Assembly (NCBI RefSeq): GCF_029607905.1
Contig: NZ_JAPHEH010000001.1
Coordinates: 1,517,530-1,581,529, forward strand
Length of the DNA: 64,000 bases
Source of the DNA: Thiovibrio frasassiensis
GTDB taxonomy: Bacteria; Desulfobacterota; Desulfobulbia; Desulfobulbales; Desulfurivibrionaceae
Direction of reading: 5' to 3'
Of the stretch, positions 48,665 to 56,291 are shown in pieces. The notes beneath the pieces were generated by a model, which was not told the DNA's origin, searched no databases, and worked only from the letters and a program-made list of their open reading frames with translations. Position 1 is the first letter of the stretch. Each line of letters starts with the position of its first letter. Both the position numbers and the translations under genes were made by a program.

Positions 48665-49105
48665 TCTTTCTGCATGTCCAAGAACAGGGAGGGGCCGAGT
48701 GTTGGAACAGCATCGTTCGCGGTGTATTATGTTGGATTGTATATTTTTCATTTTTTTGCTCTTCTGCGCCACTCTACCCGATTTACTGCCATTCAAAAAC
48801 CCCCATTGCACGCATAAAGGTGACAATATTGTAACCTTCGGCAAACACAGGGAAAAGGCGGGGCAAAAAAAGGCATTTTCCCTTGGACAAAAGAGGGCGG
48901 AATACTGTATTTTAATGGGAATGTAATGCGGTCCGGTTGTATAGGGCTGTCGTTTTTGTCCCCCCTGTTGTTTGTCGATTGCTTGGTGGAATCCCGGCGC
49001 AGGCCTCGCTTCCCCTGGGTTGCGTTGCGGCGATGGGTTGCGTTGCGCATGCTGAAAACCATCCACCGTGTTTTTTTTCCTCTTTTACGAGACCGGCGCC
49101 ATTTT
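48665..49105. other. Divergent regulatory region between cytochrome and pyrG
   Basis: About 440 bases without a supported gene, between the minus-strand cytochrome gene and plus-strand pyrG. It holds a 22-bp near-perfect palindrome (48817-48838) and a weak plus-strand promoter candidate, TGGACA (48884-48889) and TATTTT (48908-48913) with an 18-base spacer. The open frame running in from 48926 to pyrG has no conserved sequence and is taken as leader. Confidence 0.5.
48817..48838. promoter_or_regulatory. 22-bp palindrome, probable regulator binding site
   Basis: AAGGTGACAAT (48817-48827) faces ATTGTAACCTT (48828-48838); the two halves are complementary at all but one pair. The layout GGTGAC-N6-GTAACC resembles the half-site spacing of CRP/FNR-family regulators, though the sequence matches no motif I can name with certainty. 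Confidence 0.5.
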
Positions 49106-50761
49106 ATGAAAACTACCAATCAAACCCATCGGACCAAGTTCATTTTTATCACCGGAGGCGTTCTCTCTTCCCTGGGTAAAGGGCTGGCTGCCGCTTCCAT
49201 CGGCGCCCTCCTTGAGAGCCGGGGGTTGTCCATCACCTTTCAGAAGCTGGACCCGTACATCAACGTGGATCCCGGCACCATGAACCCGTTCCAGCACGGC
49301 GAGGTCTATGTCACCGATGACGGGGCGGAGACCGATCTGGATCTTGGTCATTACGAGCGGTACACCTCCGTGGTTTTGGGGCAGCGCAACAATTACACCT
49401 CGGGCCGTATCTATCATTCGGTAATCAGCAAGGAGCGGCGCGGCGAGTACCTGGGCGGCACCGTGCAGGTGATTCCGCATATCACCGACGAGATCAAGAC
49501 AGCCATCATGCAGTTTGAAGGTGAGGTGGATGTGGCCATCATCGAGATCGGCGGCACCATCGGCGATATCGAAGGGCTCCCCTTTCTGGAAGCGATCCGT
49601 CAGTTCCGCACCGACGTGGGTCGGGAAAACTCCCTGTACATCCACGTTACCTGGGTCCCCTATATCAAGACCGCGGGCGAGGTGAAGACCAAGCCCACCC
49701 AGCATAGCGTCAAGGAGCTGCGGGCCATCGGCATCCAGCCGGACATCCTGCTCTGCCGGACGGAGAGCCTGCTCAGCAATGAACTGAAGGCCAAGATCTC
49801 CCTGTTTTGTAATGTGGAGAAAGAGGCGGTGATCACGGCCCGCGATGTGGAGAATATCTATGAGGTGCCCCTCTGTTTTCACGACGAGGGACTCGACGAC
49901 ATCATCCTCAACAAGCTCAATATCTGGACCGGGGCGCCGCGTCTGGACGCCTGGCAGGAGCTGGTCGACAAGGTCAAGCATCCGAAGCGCGAGGTGGAGA
50001 TCGGCATCATCGGCAAATACGTTGATCTGACCGAGTCGTACAAGAGCCTGCACGAAGCCTTGGTACATGGGGCTGTGGCCAATGAGGCCAAGGTGCGCCT
50101 CCGTTATGTGAGCGCCGAGGAGATCGAAGAGAAGGGGGCCGAGGGTTTGCTGGCCGGATGCCACGGGGTGTTGGTGCCGGGCGGTTTCGGCAGTCGCGGG
50201 GTGGCGGGCAAGATTCAGGCCGTGACCTTTGCCCGGGAGAAAAAGATCCCTTATTTCGGCATCTGCCTTGGCATGCAGCTGGCGGTGATCGAGTTCGCCA
50301 GACATATCGCCAAGATGAAAGACGCCGACAGCACCGAATTCAATCAGCTCACCAAGCATCCGGTCATCTACTTCATCAAGGAGTGGTATGATTACCGCAC
50401 CGGCAAAATCCAGATCCGTGATGAATCCACGGCCTTGGGCGGCACTTTGCGGCTGGGCGCCTATCCCTGCAAAATGGTGCCTGGGACCTTTGCCCACACG
50501 GCCTATGGTACAGACGAGATCCAGGAACGGCATCGGCACCGCTACGAATTCAACAATGCCTTTAAGGACGAGTTGGTGAAAAACGGCCTCATCATCAGCG
50601 GCACCTCTCCGGACGAAAAGCTGGTGGAGATTGTTGAGCTGCCCGATCATCCGTGGTTTTTGGGCTGCCAGTTTCATCCGGAATTCAAGTCCGGCCCCAT
50701 GAAACCGCACCCTCTGTTTACGAATTTTATCAAGGCAGCCCTGGAGAACGCCGGACTCTAA
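49106..50761 (+). CDS. pyrG: CTP synthase
   Basis: Makes CTP from UTP, ATP and glutamine. The 551-residue product has the synthase domain ([20 protein letters not shown] at the start; [20 protein letters not shown]) and a C-terminal glutaminase domain with the nucleophile in GICLGMQ and the His-Glu pair in FHPEFKS. ATG 49106 matches the conserved N-terminus; the 60 residues open upstream are not conserved. Unusually for this gene, the ribosome binding site is weak. Confidence 0.97.
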   Translation: MKTTNQTHRTKFIFITGGVLSSLGKGLAAASIGALLESRGLSITFQKLDPYINVDPGTMNPFQHGEVYVTDDGAETDLDLGHYERYTSVVLGQRNNYTSGRIYHSVISKERRGEYLGGTVQVIPHITDEIKTAIMQFEGEVDVAIIEIGGTIGDIEGLPFLEAIRQFRTDVGRENSLYIHVTWVPYIKTAGEVKTKPTQHSVKELRAIGIQPDILLCRTESLLSNELKAKISLFCNVEKEAVITARDVENIYEVPLCFHDEGLDDIILNKLNIWTGAPRLDAWQELVDKVKHPKREVEIGIIGKYVDLTESYKSLHEALVHGAVANEAKVRLRYVSAEEIEEKGAEGLLAGCHGVLVPGGFGSRGVAGKIQAVTFAREKKIPYFGICLGMQLAVIEFARHIAKMKDADSTEFNQLTKHPVIYFIKEWYDYRTGKIQIRDESTALGGTLRLGAYPCKMVPGTFAHTAYGTDEIQERHRHRYEFNNAFKDELVKNGLIISGTSPDEKLVEIVELPDHPWFLGCQFHPEFKSGPMKPHPLFTNFIKAALENAGL

Positions 50762-50762
50762 G

Positions 50763-50868
50763 GTAACTGTCCAGTAGCGCCGCATCTGCGTTGTCATCAG
50801 CCTGCTTATGTGCAACAGCACACTTCGCAGGCTTCTTCCTAGCATCTGCGGCACTACTGAACAGTTAC
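50763..50868. repeat. 106-bp imperfect inverted repeat (REP/MITE-like element)
   Basis: The outer arms 50763-50784 and 50847-50868 are complementary at 20 of 22 positions (GTAACTGTCCAGTAG... against ...CTACTGAACAGTTAC). Nested inside are AGCCTGC (50799-50805) with GCAGGCT (50827-50833), and GTGC with GCAC at the tip. The element starts two bases after the pyrG stop. It could act as a terminator-like structure or be a mobile intergenic repeat. No second copy was noticed in this window. Confidence 0.7.
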
Positions 50869-50902
50869 AGTTTAGCGAATACATCCAAGAAGGAGAACGA
50901 AA

Positions 50903-51745
50903 GTGGAGTCAGTTCGTATCCCGGAATTTTTTGAGGTCGGTCCCAACCGGCCTTTTTTATTGATCGGCGGCCCGTGCGTTATCGAATCGGCGGCTCTCTG
51001 CCGCGAAGTTGCCGCCGGTCTTCAGGAGATCTGCGGGCGGCTCGGCATCTCCTACATGTTCAAGGCCTCGTTTGACAAGGCCAACCGGACCTCGCTGGAT
51101 GCCTTCCGTGGCCCCGGTCTGGATGAAGGGTTGCAGATCCTGGCCGATATCCGCCGGGATTTTGGCGTGCCGGTGGTTTCCGATGTGCATGAGGTGGCTC
51201 AGGTCGGGCCTGCGGCCGAGGTGTTGGACGTCTTGCAGATCCCGGCCTTTCTCTGTCGCCAGACCGATCTTCTGGTGGCCGCGGCCCAAAGCGGCAAGGT
51301 GGTGAGCCTTAAAAAAGGTCAGTTTGTCTCCCCCTGGGATATGCGGCATGCGGTGAACAAGATCAAGGCGGTGGCTAAAAATCGGCTGATGCTCATGGAG
51401 CGGGGCACCACTTTTGGTTACAATAATCTGGTTGTCGACATGCGCGCCCTGCCGGTGATGCGCTCTTTCGGTTGTCCTGTTATCTACGATGCCACCCACA
51501 GCGTCCAGCTGCCCGGTGGGGCAGGCTCCAGCTCCGGCGGGCAACGGGAGTTCATTCCCACCCTGGCTCGGGCTGCGGTGGCCGCCGGGATCGATGGTTT
51601 GTTCATGGAGATCCATCCCGATCCGGCCAAGGCGTTGTGCGATGGACCCAACTCCATGCCGCTTGCCGGGGTGGAGCCCCTGCTCGCCCATTTGCTCGAG
51701 ATCCATACCCTCATCCAGCGCCAAGTCGCGGAGGGGGAGGGATGA
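50903..51745 (+). CDS. kdsA: 3-deoxy-D-manno-octulosonate 8-phosphate synthase
   Basis: Condenses arabinose 5-phosphate and PEP to KDO 8-phosphate for lipopolysaccharide. The 280-residue TIM-barrel product has LIGGPCVIESAALC, KASFDKANRTS, LKKGQFVSPWDM, RGTTFGYNNLVVDMR and DATHSVQLPGG. The start is GTG 50903 with AGGAG upstream. The stop overlaps the kdsC start. Confidence 0.97.
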   Translation: MESVRIPEFFEVGPNRPFLLIGGPCVIESAALCREVAAGLQEICGRLGISYMFKASFDKANRTSLDAFRGPGLDEGLQILADIRRDFGVPVVSDVHEVAQVGPAAEVLDVLQIPAFLCRQTDLLVAAAQSGKVVSLKKGQFVSPWDMRHAVNKIKAVAKNRLMLMERGTTFGYNNLVVDMRALPVMRSFGCPVIYDATHSVQLPGGAGSSSGGQREFIPTLARAAVAAGIDGLFMEIHPDPAKALCDGPNSMPLAGVEPLLAHLLEIHTLIQRQVAEGEG

Positions 51746-52386
51746 CCGATTCCGGTTCCTGCTCAATTCCGGGCGGGCAGTATCCTTCCGACTGCGAGAT
51801 CACCGAGGGGCTGCGCCAGCGGGCCATGTCTCGGCAGGGCCAGGAAGAGCGTGGCTATGCCTGGCGGGCCTGTTTGCCCAAGGCCAAAGAGATCCAGCTC
51901 CTGCTCCTTGATGTGGACGGGGTGCTCACCGACGGCACCATTGTGTACGGCAATGGGGAGACAGAACTTAAGGGGTTCAACATCAAGGATGGGTTCGGCA
52001 TCACCCTTCTCCGGGAAGCCGGAGTGGAGGTGGGCATCATTACCGCCCGCCGATCCGAAGCGGTGGCGCGTCGAGCGCAGGATCTGAAGCTCGCCCATGT
52101 CTATCAAGGAGTGCGGAATAAGATCGAGGCATTTTCCGAGATTCTCGCCGCCCAGAATCTCACCCCCCAACAGATCGCTTATATGGGAGATGATTGGTTG
52201 GATCTCCCTCTGCTCAGCCGGGTGGGGCTTGCCGCCACCGTGGCGGACGCAGCGGTCGAGGTTCGGGAGATCGCCCATTATGTGACCAGGCAGGCAGGAG
52301 GGAGGGGGGCGGTGCGCGAAGTGTGTGAATTGATCATCGAGGCCAAGGGCATGCGGGCAGAGCTGTTTGCGAGGTATCTGCGATGA
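51742..52386 (+). CDS. kdsC: KDO 8-phosphate phosphatase KdsC
   Basis: HAD-family phosphatase giving free KDO. The 214-residue product has LLDVDGVLTDGTIVYGNGE (nucleophile and acid/base Asp), ITARRSEAVARRA and MGDDWLDLPLL. ATG 51742 is supported by GGGGGAGGG and overlaps the kdsA stop. This gives about 45 residues before the catalytic core, longer than usual; an internal ATG (residue 29) is an alternative start. Its stop overlaps lptC. Confidence 0.94.
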   Translation: MTDSGSCSIPGGQYPSDCEITEGLRQRAMSRQGQEERGYAWRACLPKAKEIQLLLLDVDGVLTDGTIVYGNGETELKGFNIKDGFGITLLREAGVEVGIITARRSEAVARRAQDLKLAHVYQGVRNKIEAFSEILAAQNLTPQQIAYMGDDWLDLPLLSRVGLAATVADAAVEVREIAHYVTRQAGGRGAVREVCELIIEAKGMRAELFARYLR

Positions 52387-52961
52387 TGACCGGCTATCGT
52401 AATCTCCTGTGGTTGCTGCCTGTCTCCCTCTTGTTGTTTTGGCCGGTGTGGGGCGGTACGCTTTCTCGGCTTCTGGCGCCGCGCGGCGGGTTGGAAGCGC
52501 CCGGCACCCTGGCCCCACCCCAGGCAGCCGGCAAGGATGATGCGGGGTTTATGATGGATAACGTCTTGTTTTCTCAGCTAAAAAACGGAAGCCGGGATTG
52601 GGAGATTCAGGCCAAACACCTGTATACCGGAAAAGATCAGGATAGAATGCAACTGGAAGCAGTGGAAGCGCAGGTTTTTAAAAACGATAAGCGCAAATTT
52701 GTTATCACCGGCAAGGAAGGCGAATACAACAGCAAGAAAAAAATCCTCATCCTGCGAAACCAGGTCAGGGTGCAGGCCGAGAATGGCTTTTTGGTGCAGT
52801 CCGACTCCCTCAGCTATGATGACCAAACCCGGAAGATCACGACCGCGGCGCCGGTGCAGATTACCGATAAAGGCATCGGTATCCAGGGCAAGGGGATTGA
52901 TTATGATATGCAGAAGGAATCCTACGATGTCCGTGGCCGGGTGAAGGTGGATATCCATTAG
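52383..52961 (+). CDS. lptC: LPS export protein LptC
   Basis: Bitopic inner-membrane protein that passes LPS from LptB2FG to LptA. The 192-residue product has one N-terminal membrane segment (about residues 9-28) and a periplasmic LptC/OstA-like domain from about residue 55 (FKNDKRKFVITGKEGEYNS; LSYDDQTRKITTAAPVQIT). It overlaps kdsC by four bases. lptA and lptB, the usual next genes, are not here; pyrF follows. Confidence 0.9.
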   Translation: MMTGYRNLLWLLPVSLLLFWPVWGGTLSRLLAPRGGLEAPGTLAPPQAAGKDDAGFMMDNVLFSQLKNGSRDWEIQAKHLYTGKDQDRMQLEAVEAQVFKNDKRKFVITGKEGEYNSKKKILILRNQVRVQAENGFLVQSDSLSYDDQTRKITTAAPVQITDKGIGIQGKGIDYDMQKESYDVRGRVKVDIH

Positions 52962-53022
52962 GCTGGCAGCCGCGAGCCCAAGGGGCTAGGCACAAGGCGA
53001 AAAAAAAGGAAAAAGGTAGCGC

Positions 53023-53730
53023 GTGAAAGATATCCCTTTGAAAGAACGGATCATCCTGGCTCTTGATGTGGAAACATCGGAGCAGGCCAAGGAACTGGTA
53101 AAAAAAACCGAATCCCACCTGGGCTTTTACAAGGTCGGGTTGCAGCTGTTCATGGCCGACTGGTTTCAGACCGTTGACTGGTTGGTGGACCGGGGTCATA
53201 AGGTGATGCTTGATCTCAAATTCTTCGATATCCCGGAAACCGTCAAGCTGGCCGTGGCCCAGCTGAGAAAACACGGGGTGAGTCTGGCCACCGTCCACGG
53301 CAATGATGCGATCATCCGGGCGGCGTTGGAGGAGAAAGGCGAGATTAAGCTGCTGGCTGTGACCGTGCTCACCAGTTTTGGCGAAGAAGACCTGCGGGCC
53401 ATGGGCATGACCCAGTCCATTGAGGATCTCGTCTATTTCCGGGCCAAACGGGCATTGGAACTTGGCTGTGACGGGGTGGTTTCCTCGGGGCTCGAAGCGG
53501 CTCGGCTGCGGGGGGGGCTCGGTGATCGACTGCTCCTGGTCACCCCCGGGATCCGACCGGGGGCCAATGTACTTGACTCCGGGGACGATCAGACCCGGAT
53601 CATGACCGCGGGCCGCGCCATCACAAGCGGTGCCGATCAGGTGGTTGTGGGGAGGCCCATCTCCAGGGCGGCGGATCCCATTGCGGTTATTGAAGCCATG
53701 CAGCAGGAGATCGCTCGAGTGTTTCAGTAA
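53023..53730 (+). CDS. pyrF: Orotidine 5'-phosphate decarboxylase
   Basis: Last step of UMP synthesis. The 235-residue product begins near ERIILALDVET, has the catalytic LDLKFFDIPETVK (Asp-Lys-Asp type tetrad; here the usual D-x-K-x-x-D arrangement is D-L-K-F-F-D), a TPG-type loop VTPGIRPGAN and ADQVVVGRPISRA. The start is GTG 53023 after AAGG. It lies 61 bases after lptC. Confidence 0.96.
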   Translation: MKDIPLKERIILALDVETSEQAKELVKKTESHLGFYKVGLQLFMADWFQTVDWLVDRGHKVMLDLKFFDIPETVKLAVAQLRKHGVSLATVHGNDAIIRAALEEKGEIKLLAVTVLTSFGEEDLRAMGMTQSIEDLVYFRAKRALELGCDGVVSSGLEAARLRGGLGDRLLLVTPGIRPGANVLDSGDDQTRIMTAGRAITSGADQVVVGRPISRAADPIAVIEAMQQEIARVFQ

Positions 53731-53880
53731 GTAAAACGCCTGCCATATTTTTGGTTCTCAAAATTTCCCCCTTCTCCGGTTTTTTGCGGAAAGAGTAACG
53801 GTTCTTTTTCGCGAGTGAAAAGAAATTTCCCCAGCCAAGCCCATCGGGACGAGCCTCCCGGACAATCTCACCCCTCTCCA

Positions 53881-53909
53881 TTTACTTTCAGAACCAGAAT
53901 ACCTATACT
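53881..53909 (+). promoter_or_regulatory. Candidate promoter of the selenothioredoxin cassette
   Basis: TTTACT (53881-53886, 4 of 6) and TATACT (53904-53909, 5 of 6) with the ideal 17-base spacer, about 45 bases upstream of the first small gene of the redox cassette. Confidence 0.55.
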
Positions 53910-53953
53910 AAAAAATAAGAACCCCCAATAACCGGTCAACAGGAGGAAAAGCC

Positions 53954-54202
53954 ATGCACACCAAAGAAGAACTGTGTGAGAAGATCAAGGCGGTTTTCCC
54001 GGAGATAGGCGCTTGCGGCATTGACCTTATGGTTGATTACGACGAATCGAATAAGGCCTGGGTTGTTGATCTCAAGAAGGACCAGCATGAGCTCAAAACT
54101 TTTTTGGAAGATTCCGAGGCGCAACAATGCATGGACGGCAAGCAATGTGTGTCGCTGGGGCTGCAGATCGGTCAACTCAGGAAGAATATAGAACAATTGT
54201 AG
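53954..54202 (+). CDS. Small protein of unknown function (82 aa, four Cys)
   Basis: I do not recognise this 82-residue product. It has a strong ribosome binding site (AGGAGG just before ATG 53954), mixed helix/strand character, and four cysteines at residues 8, 21, 59 and 65, the last two within QQCMDGKQCVSLG. No signal peptide or membrane segment is present. Its place behind a good promoter and 73 bases before the selenothioredoxin gene suggests a redox or selenium-linked role, which is only inference. Confidence 0.75.
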   Translation: MHTKEELCEKIKAVFPEIGACGIDLMVDYDESNKAWVVDLKKDQHELKTFLEDSEAQQCMDGKQCVSLGLQIGQLRKNIEQL

Positions 54203-54275
54203 CAGGGGCGACGGCCCTTGTCGCAGGCTGGTGTAACAAGGTGTTTATCCACTAATAACGCGAGGAGGGACAACC

Positions 54276-54845
54276 ATGACGGCAAAGGTCCAATGGCGAA
54301 CGGAAATGGACGATGCCCTGTGTCAGGGGCAAAAAGCAGGCAAACCGATTTTGCTCGATTTTTTCAACCCCAACTGAATTGGCTGTCAACAGATGGATAC
54401 AGTTACGTATCCCGAAAGCAAGGTTGTCCGTTTCATCGAAGAAAATTTTATCCCGCTCCGGCTTCTGTCGGATAGCAAGCCCTATTCGGCGAAGTTCAAT
54501 GTCAAGTGGACTCCCACCTTGATAATTCTGAGTCCGGAAGCTCAGGAACACCATCGAACCGTTGGGTTCTTTGGCTCCGAAGAGTTGATTCCTTCGCTCT
54601 TGCTGGGACTTGGCAAATATCATTATGAAAATGATCGATTTGACGAGGCGCTGATCCGTTTGGAGCAGCTGGTTGCCGGATATGGCATAAGCAGCAGTGC
54701 GCCGGAGGCTGTTTTTCTGATCGGTGTCTGCAGCTACAAACGGTCGCATGATCCCAAACCGTTGAAAGATGCCTATGAAAAGCTGAACGCCGCTTTTCCC
54801 GACAGCGAGTGGGCAAAACGCGCCTATCCTTATCGGCTTCTCTGA
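54276..54845 (+). CDS. Putative selenocysteine-containing thioredoxin-like protein (UxxC)
   Basis: Reading from ATG 54276 (GAGGAGGG upstream), the frame meets TGA at 54375-54377 as codon 34 and stays coding to TGA 54845, giving 189 residues. The context is LLDFFNPN-U-IGCQQMD, so the TGA sits at the first Cys of a thioredoxin CxxC motif (UIGC). The thioredoxin fold continues (RFIEENFIPLRL; VKWTPTLIILSP with the cis-Pro) to about residue 110, and a TPR-like helical tail follows. A hairpin fitting a bacterial SECIS lies just after the TGA. The alternative, a broken gene, is less likely given the motif position and intact downstream frame. Confidence 0.82.
54375..54412 (+). promoter_or_regulatory. 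In-frame TGA (Sec codon) with bacterial SECIS hairpin
   Basis: After TGA 54375-54377, GGATAC (54395-54400) pairs perfectly with GTATCC (54407-54412) around the loop AGTTAC. The loop begins 24 bases from the TGA, and its second base is G. A 16-37 base distance and a G among the first two loop bases are the known rules for bacterial SECIS elements read by SelB. Confidence 0.75.
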
Positions 54846-54949
54846 TTCACTGGCGTGACGGAAAGGCCGGGGCCGTGCGGCTCCCGGCTGATCCGTACCG
54901 CACGCTGTAAACGATTTCCTGCCACCGGGGGGATGCCCAGGAAAGACCT

Positions 54950-55840
54950 ATGGAAGAAAAAAGCTGCGATTGCATCATTATCGGGGCTGGGCCTGGCGGT
55001 TTGCAGGCAGCCATCCATCTTTCCCGCTATAACCGGAAGGTCATTCTCCTTGATCAGGGCGGCGGTCGGACCCGCCATGCCCTGCACATTGAAAATTATC
55101 TCGGCCTTGAAATCACCTCAGGCAAAGAACTCGTCGATACCGGCATCAAGCAGATCCAATCGTTCGGCGCTGAATTTCGGCGGGAGCATGTCGCCTCGGT
55201 GATGGCCGAAAATGGCTTTAGCGTGACCACGGAAAAAGGCCGGTATCAGGCACCCTATCTCATCGTTTCTTGCGGAGTTGTGGAGAATCTTCCCAAAATC
55301 AAAGGGATGAATAAATTTTTCAGCCGGGCCATTTTTACCTGTGTTGACTGCGACGGGTATCATACCACCGGCAAGAAACTCGTCATCCTCGGCGATTCTC
55401 TCGATGCCATGCGCCTTGCCTTTGCCATGCGGCAGATGTTTACCCCGGATATCACCCTCATTCTCCCGGCCGGACTCATGCCGGACGACCACGCCGAACT
55501 GCTGGCCGAAGACGGTATTGCCTTTCTTGCTGGTGTGCCCCAGGAGTTTCTTGGTGACACGGCGTTGACCGGAGTGAAGCTGGCGGACGGACAGGAGATT
55601 GTCTGCGAGGTGGTGATGCTCAGTTATGATTACACCTTAAACGACTCGTGTCTTGCCGGGCTTTCTCTTGAAAGGGATGGCAACGGAACCCAGATTTCAA
55701 CCTCCCCAGGCTGCGAAACGTCTGTTCAAAATCTCTTTGCCCTCGGCGCTCTCAAAGCAGGCAAGGCCCAGGCTATTATTGCCGCTGGTCAGGGTGCCAT
55801 GGTGGGTATTGAGATCAACCACCGGCTCCTGGGGCTGTGA
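54950..55840 (+). CDS. Thioredoxin reductase-like flavoprotein lacking NADPH motif
   Basis: The 296-residue product has the FAD loop IIIGAGPGGLQAA at the N-terminus, the redox-active CVDC in FTCVDCDGYHT (about residues 129-139) and a C-terminal FAD segment (QAIIAAGQGAMVGIEINHRL). The second Rossmann region reads VILGDSLDAMRLAFAM instead of the usual GGGDSA, and the arginine-rich HRR motif that binds the NADPH phosphate is missing. It may take electrons from ferredoxin or another donor, as flavin-type ferredoxin-dependent thioredoxin reductases do. It lies 104 bases after the selenothioredoxin. Confidence 0.85.
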   Translation: MEEKSCDCIIIGAGPGGLQAAIHLSRYNRKVILLDQGGGRTRHALHIENYLGLEITSGKELVDTGIKQIQSFGAEFRREHVASVMAENGFSVTTEKGRYQAPYLIVSCGVVENLPKIKGMNKFFSRAIFTCVDCDGYHTTGKKLVILGDSLDAMRLAFAMRQMFTPDITLILPAGLMPDDHAELLAEDGIAFLAGVPQEFLGDTALTGVKLADGQEIVCEVVMLSYDYTLNDSCLAGLSLERDGNGTQISTSPGCETSVQNLFALGALKAGKAQAIIAAGQGAMVGIEINHRLLGL

Positions 55841-55907
55841 ACAGATCTGCCGACGAAAGAAAAAATCGTGTTTTTTTGTTGTACGTTCTCGATAGATTTT
55901 CTGTTGT

Positions 55908-55934
55908 GCCACCCTCGTTGGGGGGCGGTTTTTT
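55908..55934 (+). terminator. Possible terminator after the flavoprotein gene
   Basis: GCCACCC (55908-55914) and GGGGGGC (55920-55926) pair with one mismatch around a five-base loop, followed by GG and six T (55929-55934). It would end the thioredoxin-reductase transcript, at least partly, before the next small gene. Confidence 0.6.
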
Positions 55935-55977
55935 CCCCGTCCATTGACCATGAACCATCCAAACAAGGAGGAGAATC

Positions 55978-56274
55978 ATGAAACGTCAGGTTGAAATGGA
56001 AGAAACCATGCTTCGTGCGCATCGGGATTTTTTGAAAAATCTCGGAAAGTCCCTCAATCTCGTGGCTCAAGACATCGACGAGGCCGGAGAGATGGCGCAT
56101 ATCTGCACCAAAGAGTGGTGCCTGGCCACTGAGGGAGTCCTCGACGAGCTGGCCAAAGTTGTCTTCGCGATTAGCGAACCGCGCTGGCTTTCCAAGGAGG
56201 ACTCCAAGAAGATCAGCGAACTGCGTCACCGTATCCATGAGCTGTATGCCAAGTACAAAGGAGTCAAAAAATAG
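55978..56274 (+). CDS. Small helical protein of unknown function (98 aa)
   Basis: I do not recognise this 98-residue product. It is charged and appears almost wholly alpha-helical, with two cysteines in HICTKEWCLAT (residues 42 and 47). It has no signal or membrane segment. AAGGAGGAG precedes ATG 55978, so it is well translated. It lies 17 bases upstream of the oxidoreductase alpha gene and is probably co-transcribed with it; a subunit or assembly role is possible but unproven. Confidence 0.75.
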   Translation: MKRQVEMEETMLRAHRDFLKNLGKSLNLVAQDIDEAGEMAHICTKEWCLATEGVLDELAKVVFAISEPRWLSKEDSKKISELRHRIHELYAKYKGVKK

Positions 56275-56291
56275 GGCAAGGAGCCACCATC

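Noticed and set aside
48926-49105. 60-residue N-terminal extension of CTP synthase
   Set aside because: Sequence before ATG 49106 has no similarity to the family and [18 protein letters not shown] is the normal start region.
49085-50884. A 599-residue minus-strand open frame opposite pyrG
   Set aside because: Antisense shadow of pyrG and of the inverted-repeat element; no recognisable product.
54276-54845. Thioredoxin-like gene as a pseudogene broken by a nonsense codon
   Set aside because: The TGA replaces precisely the redox-active residue, coding continues intact for 155 codons, and a SECIS-like hairpin is present, so selenocysteine is the better explanation.
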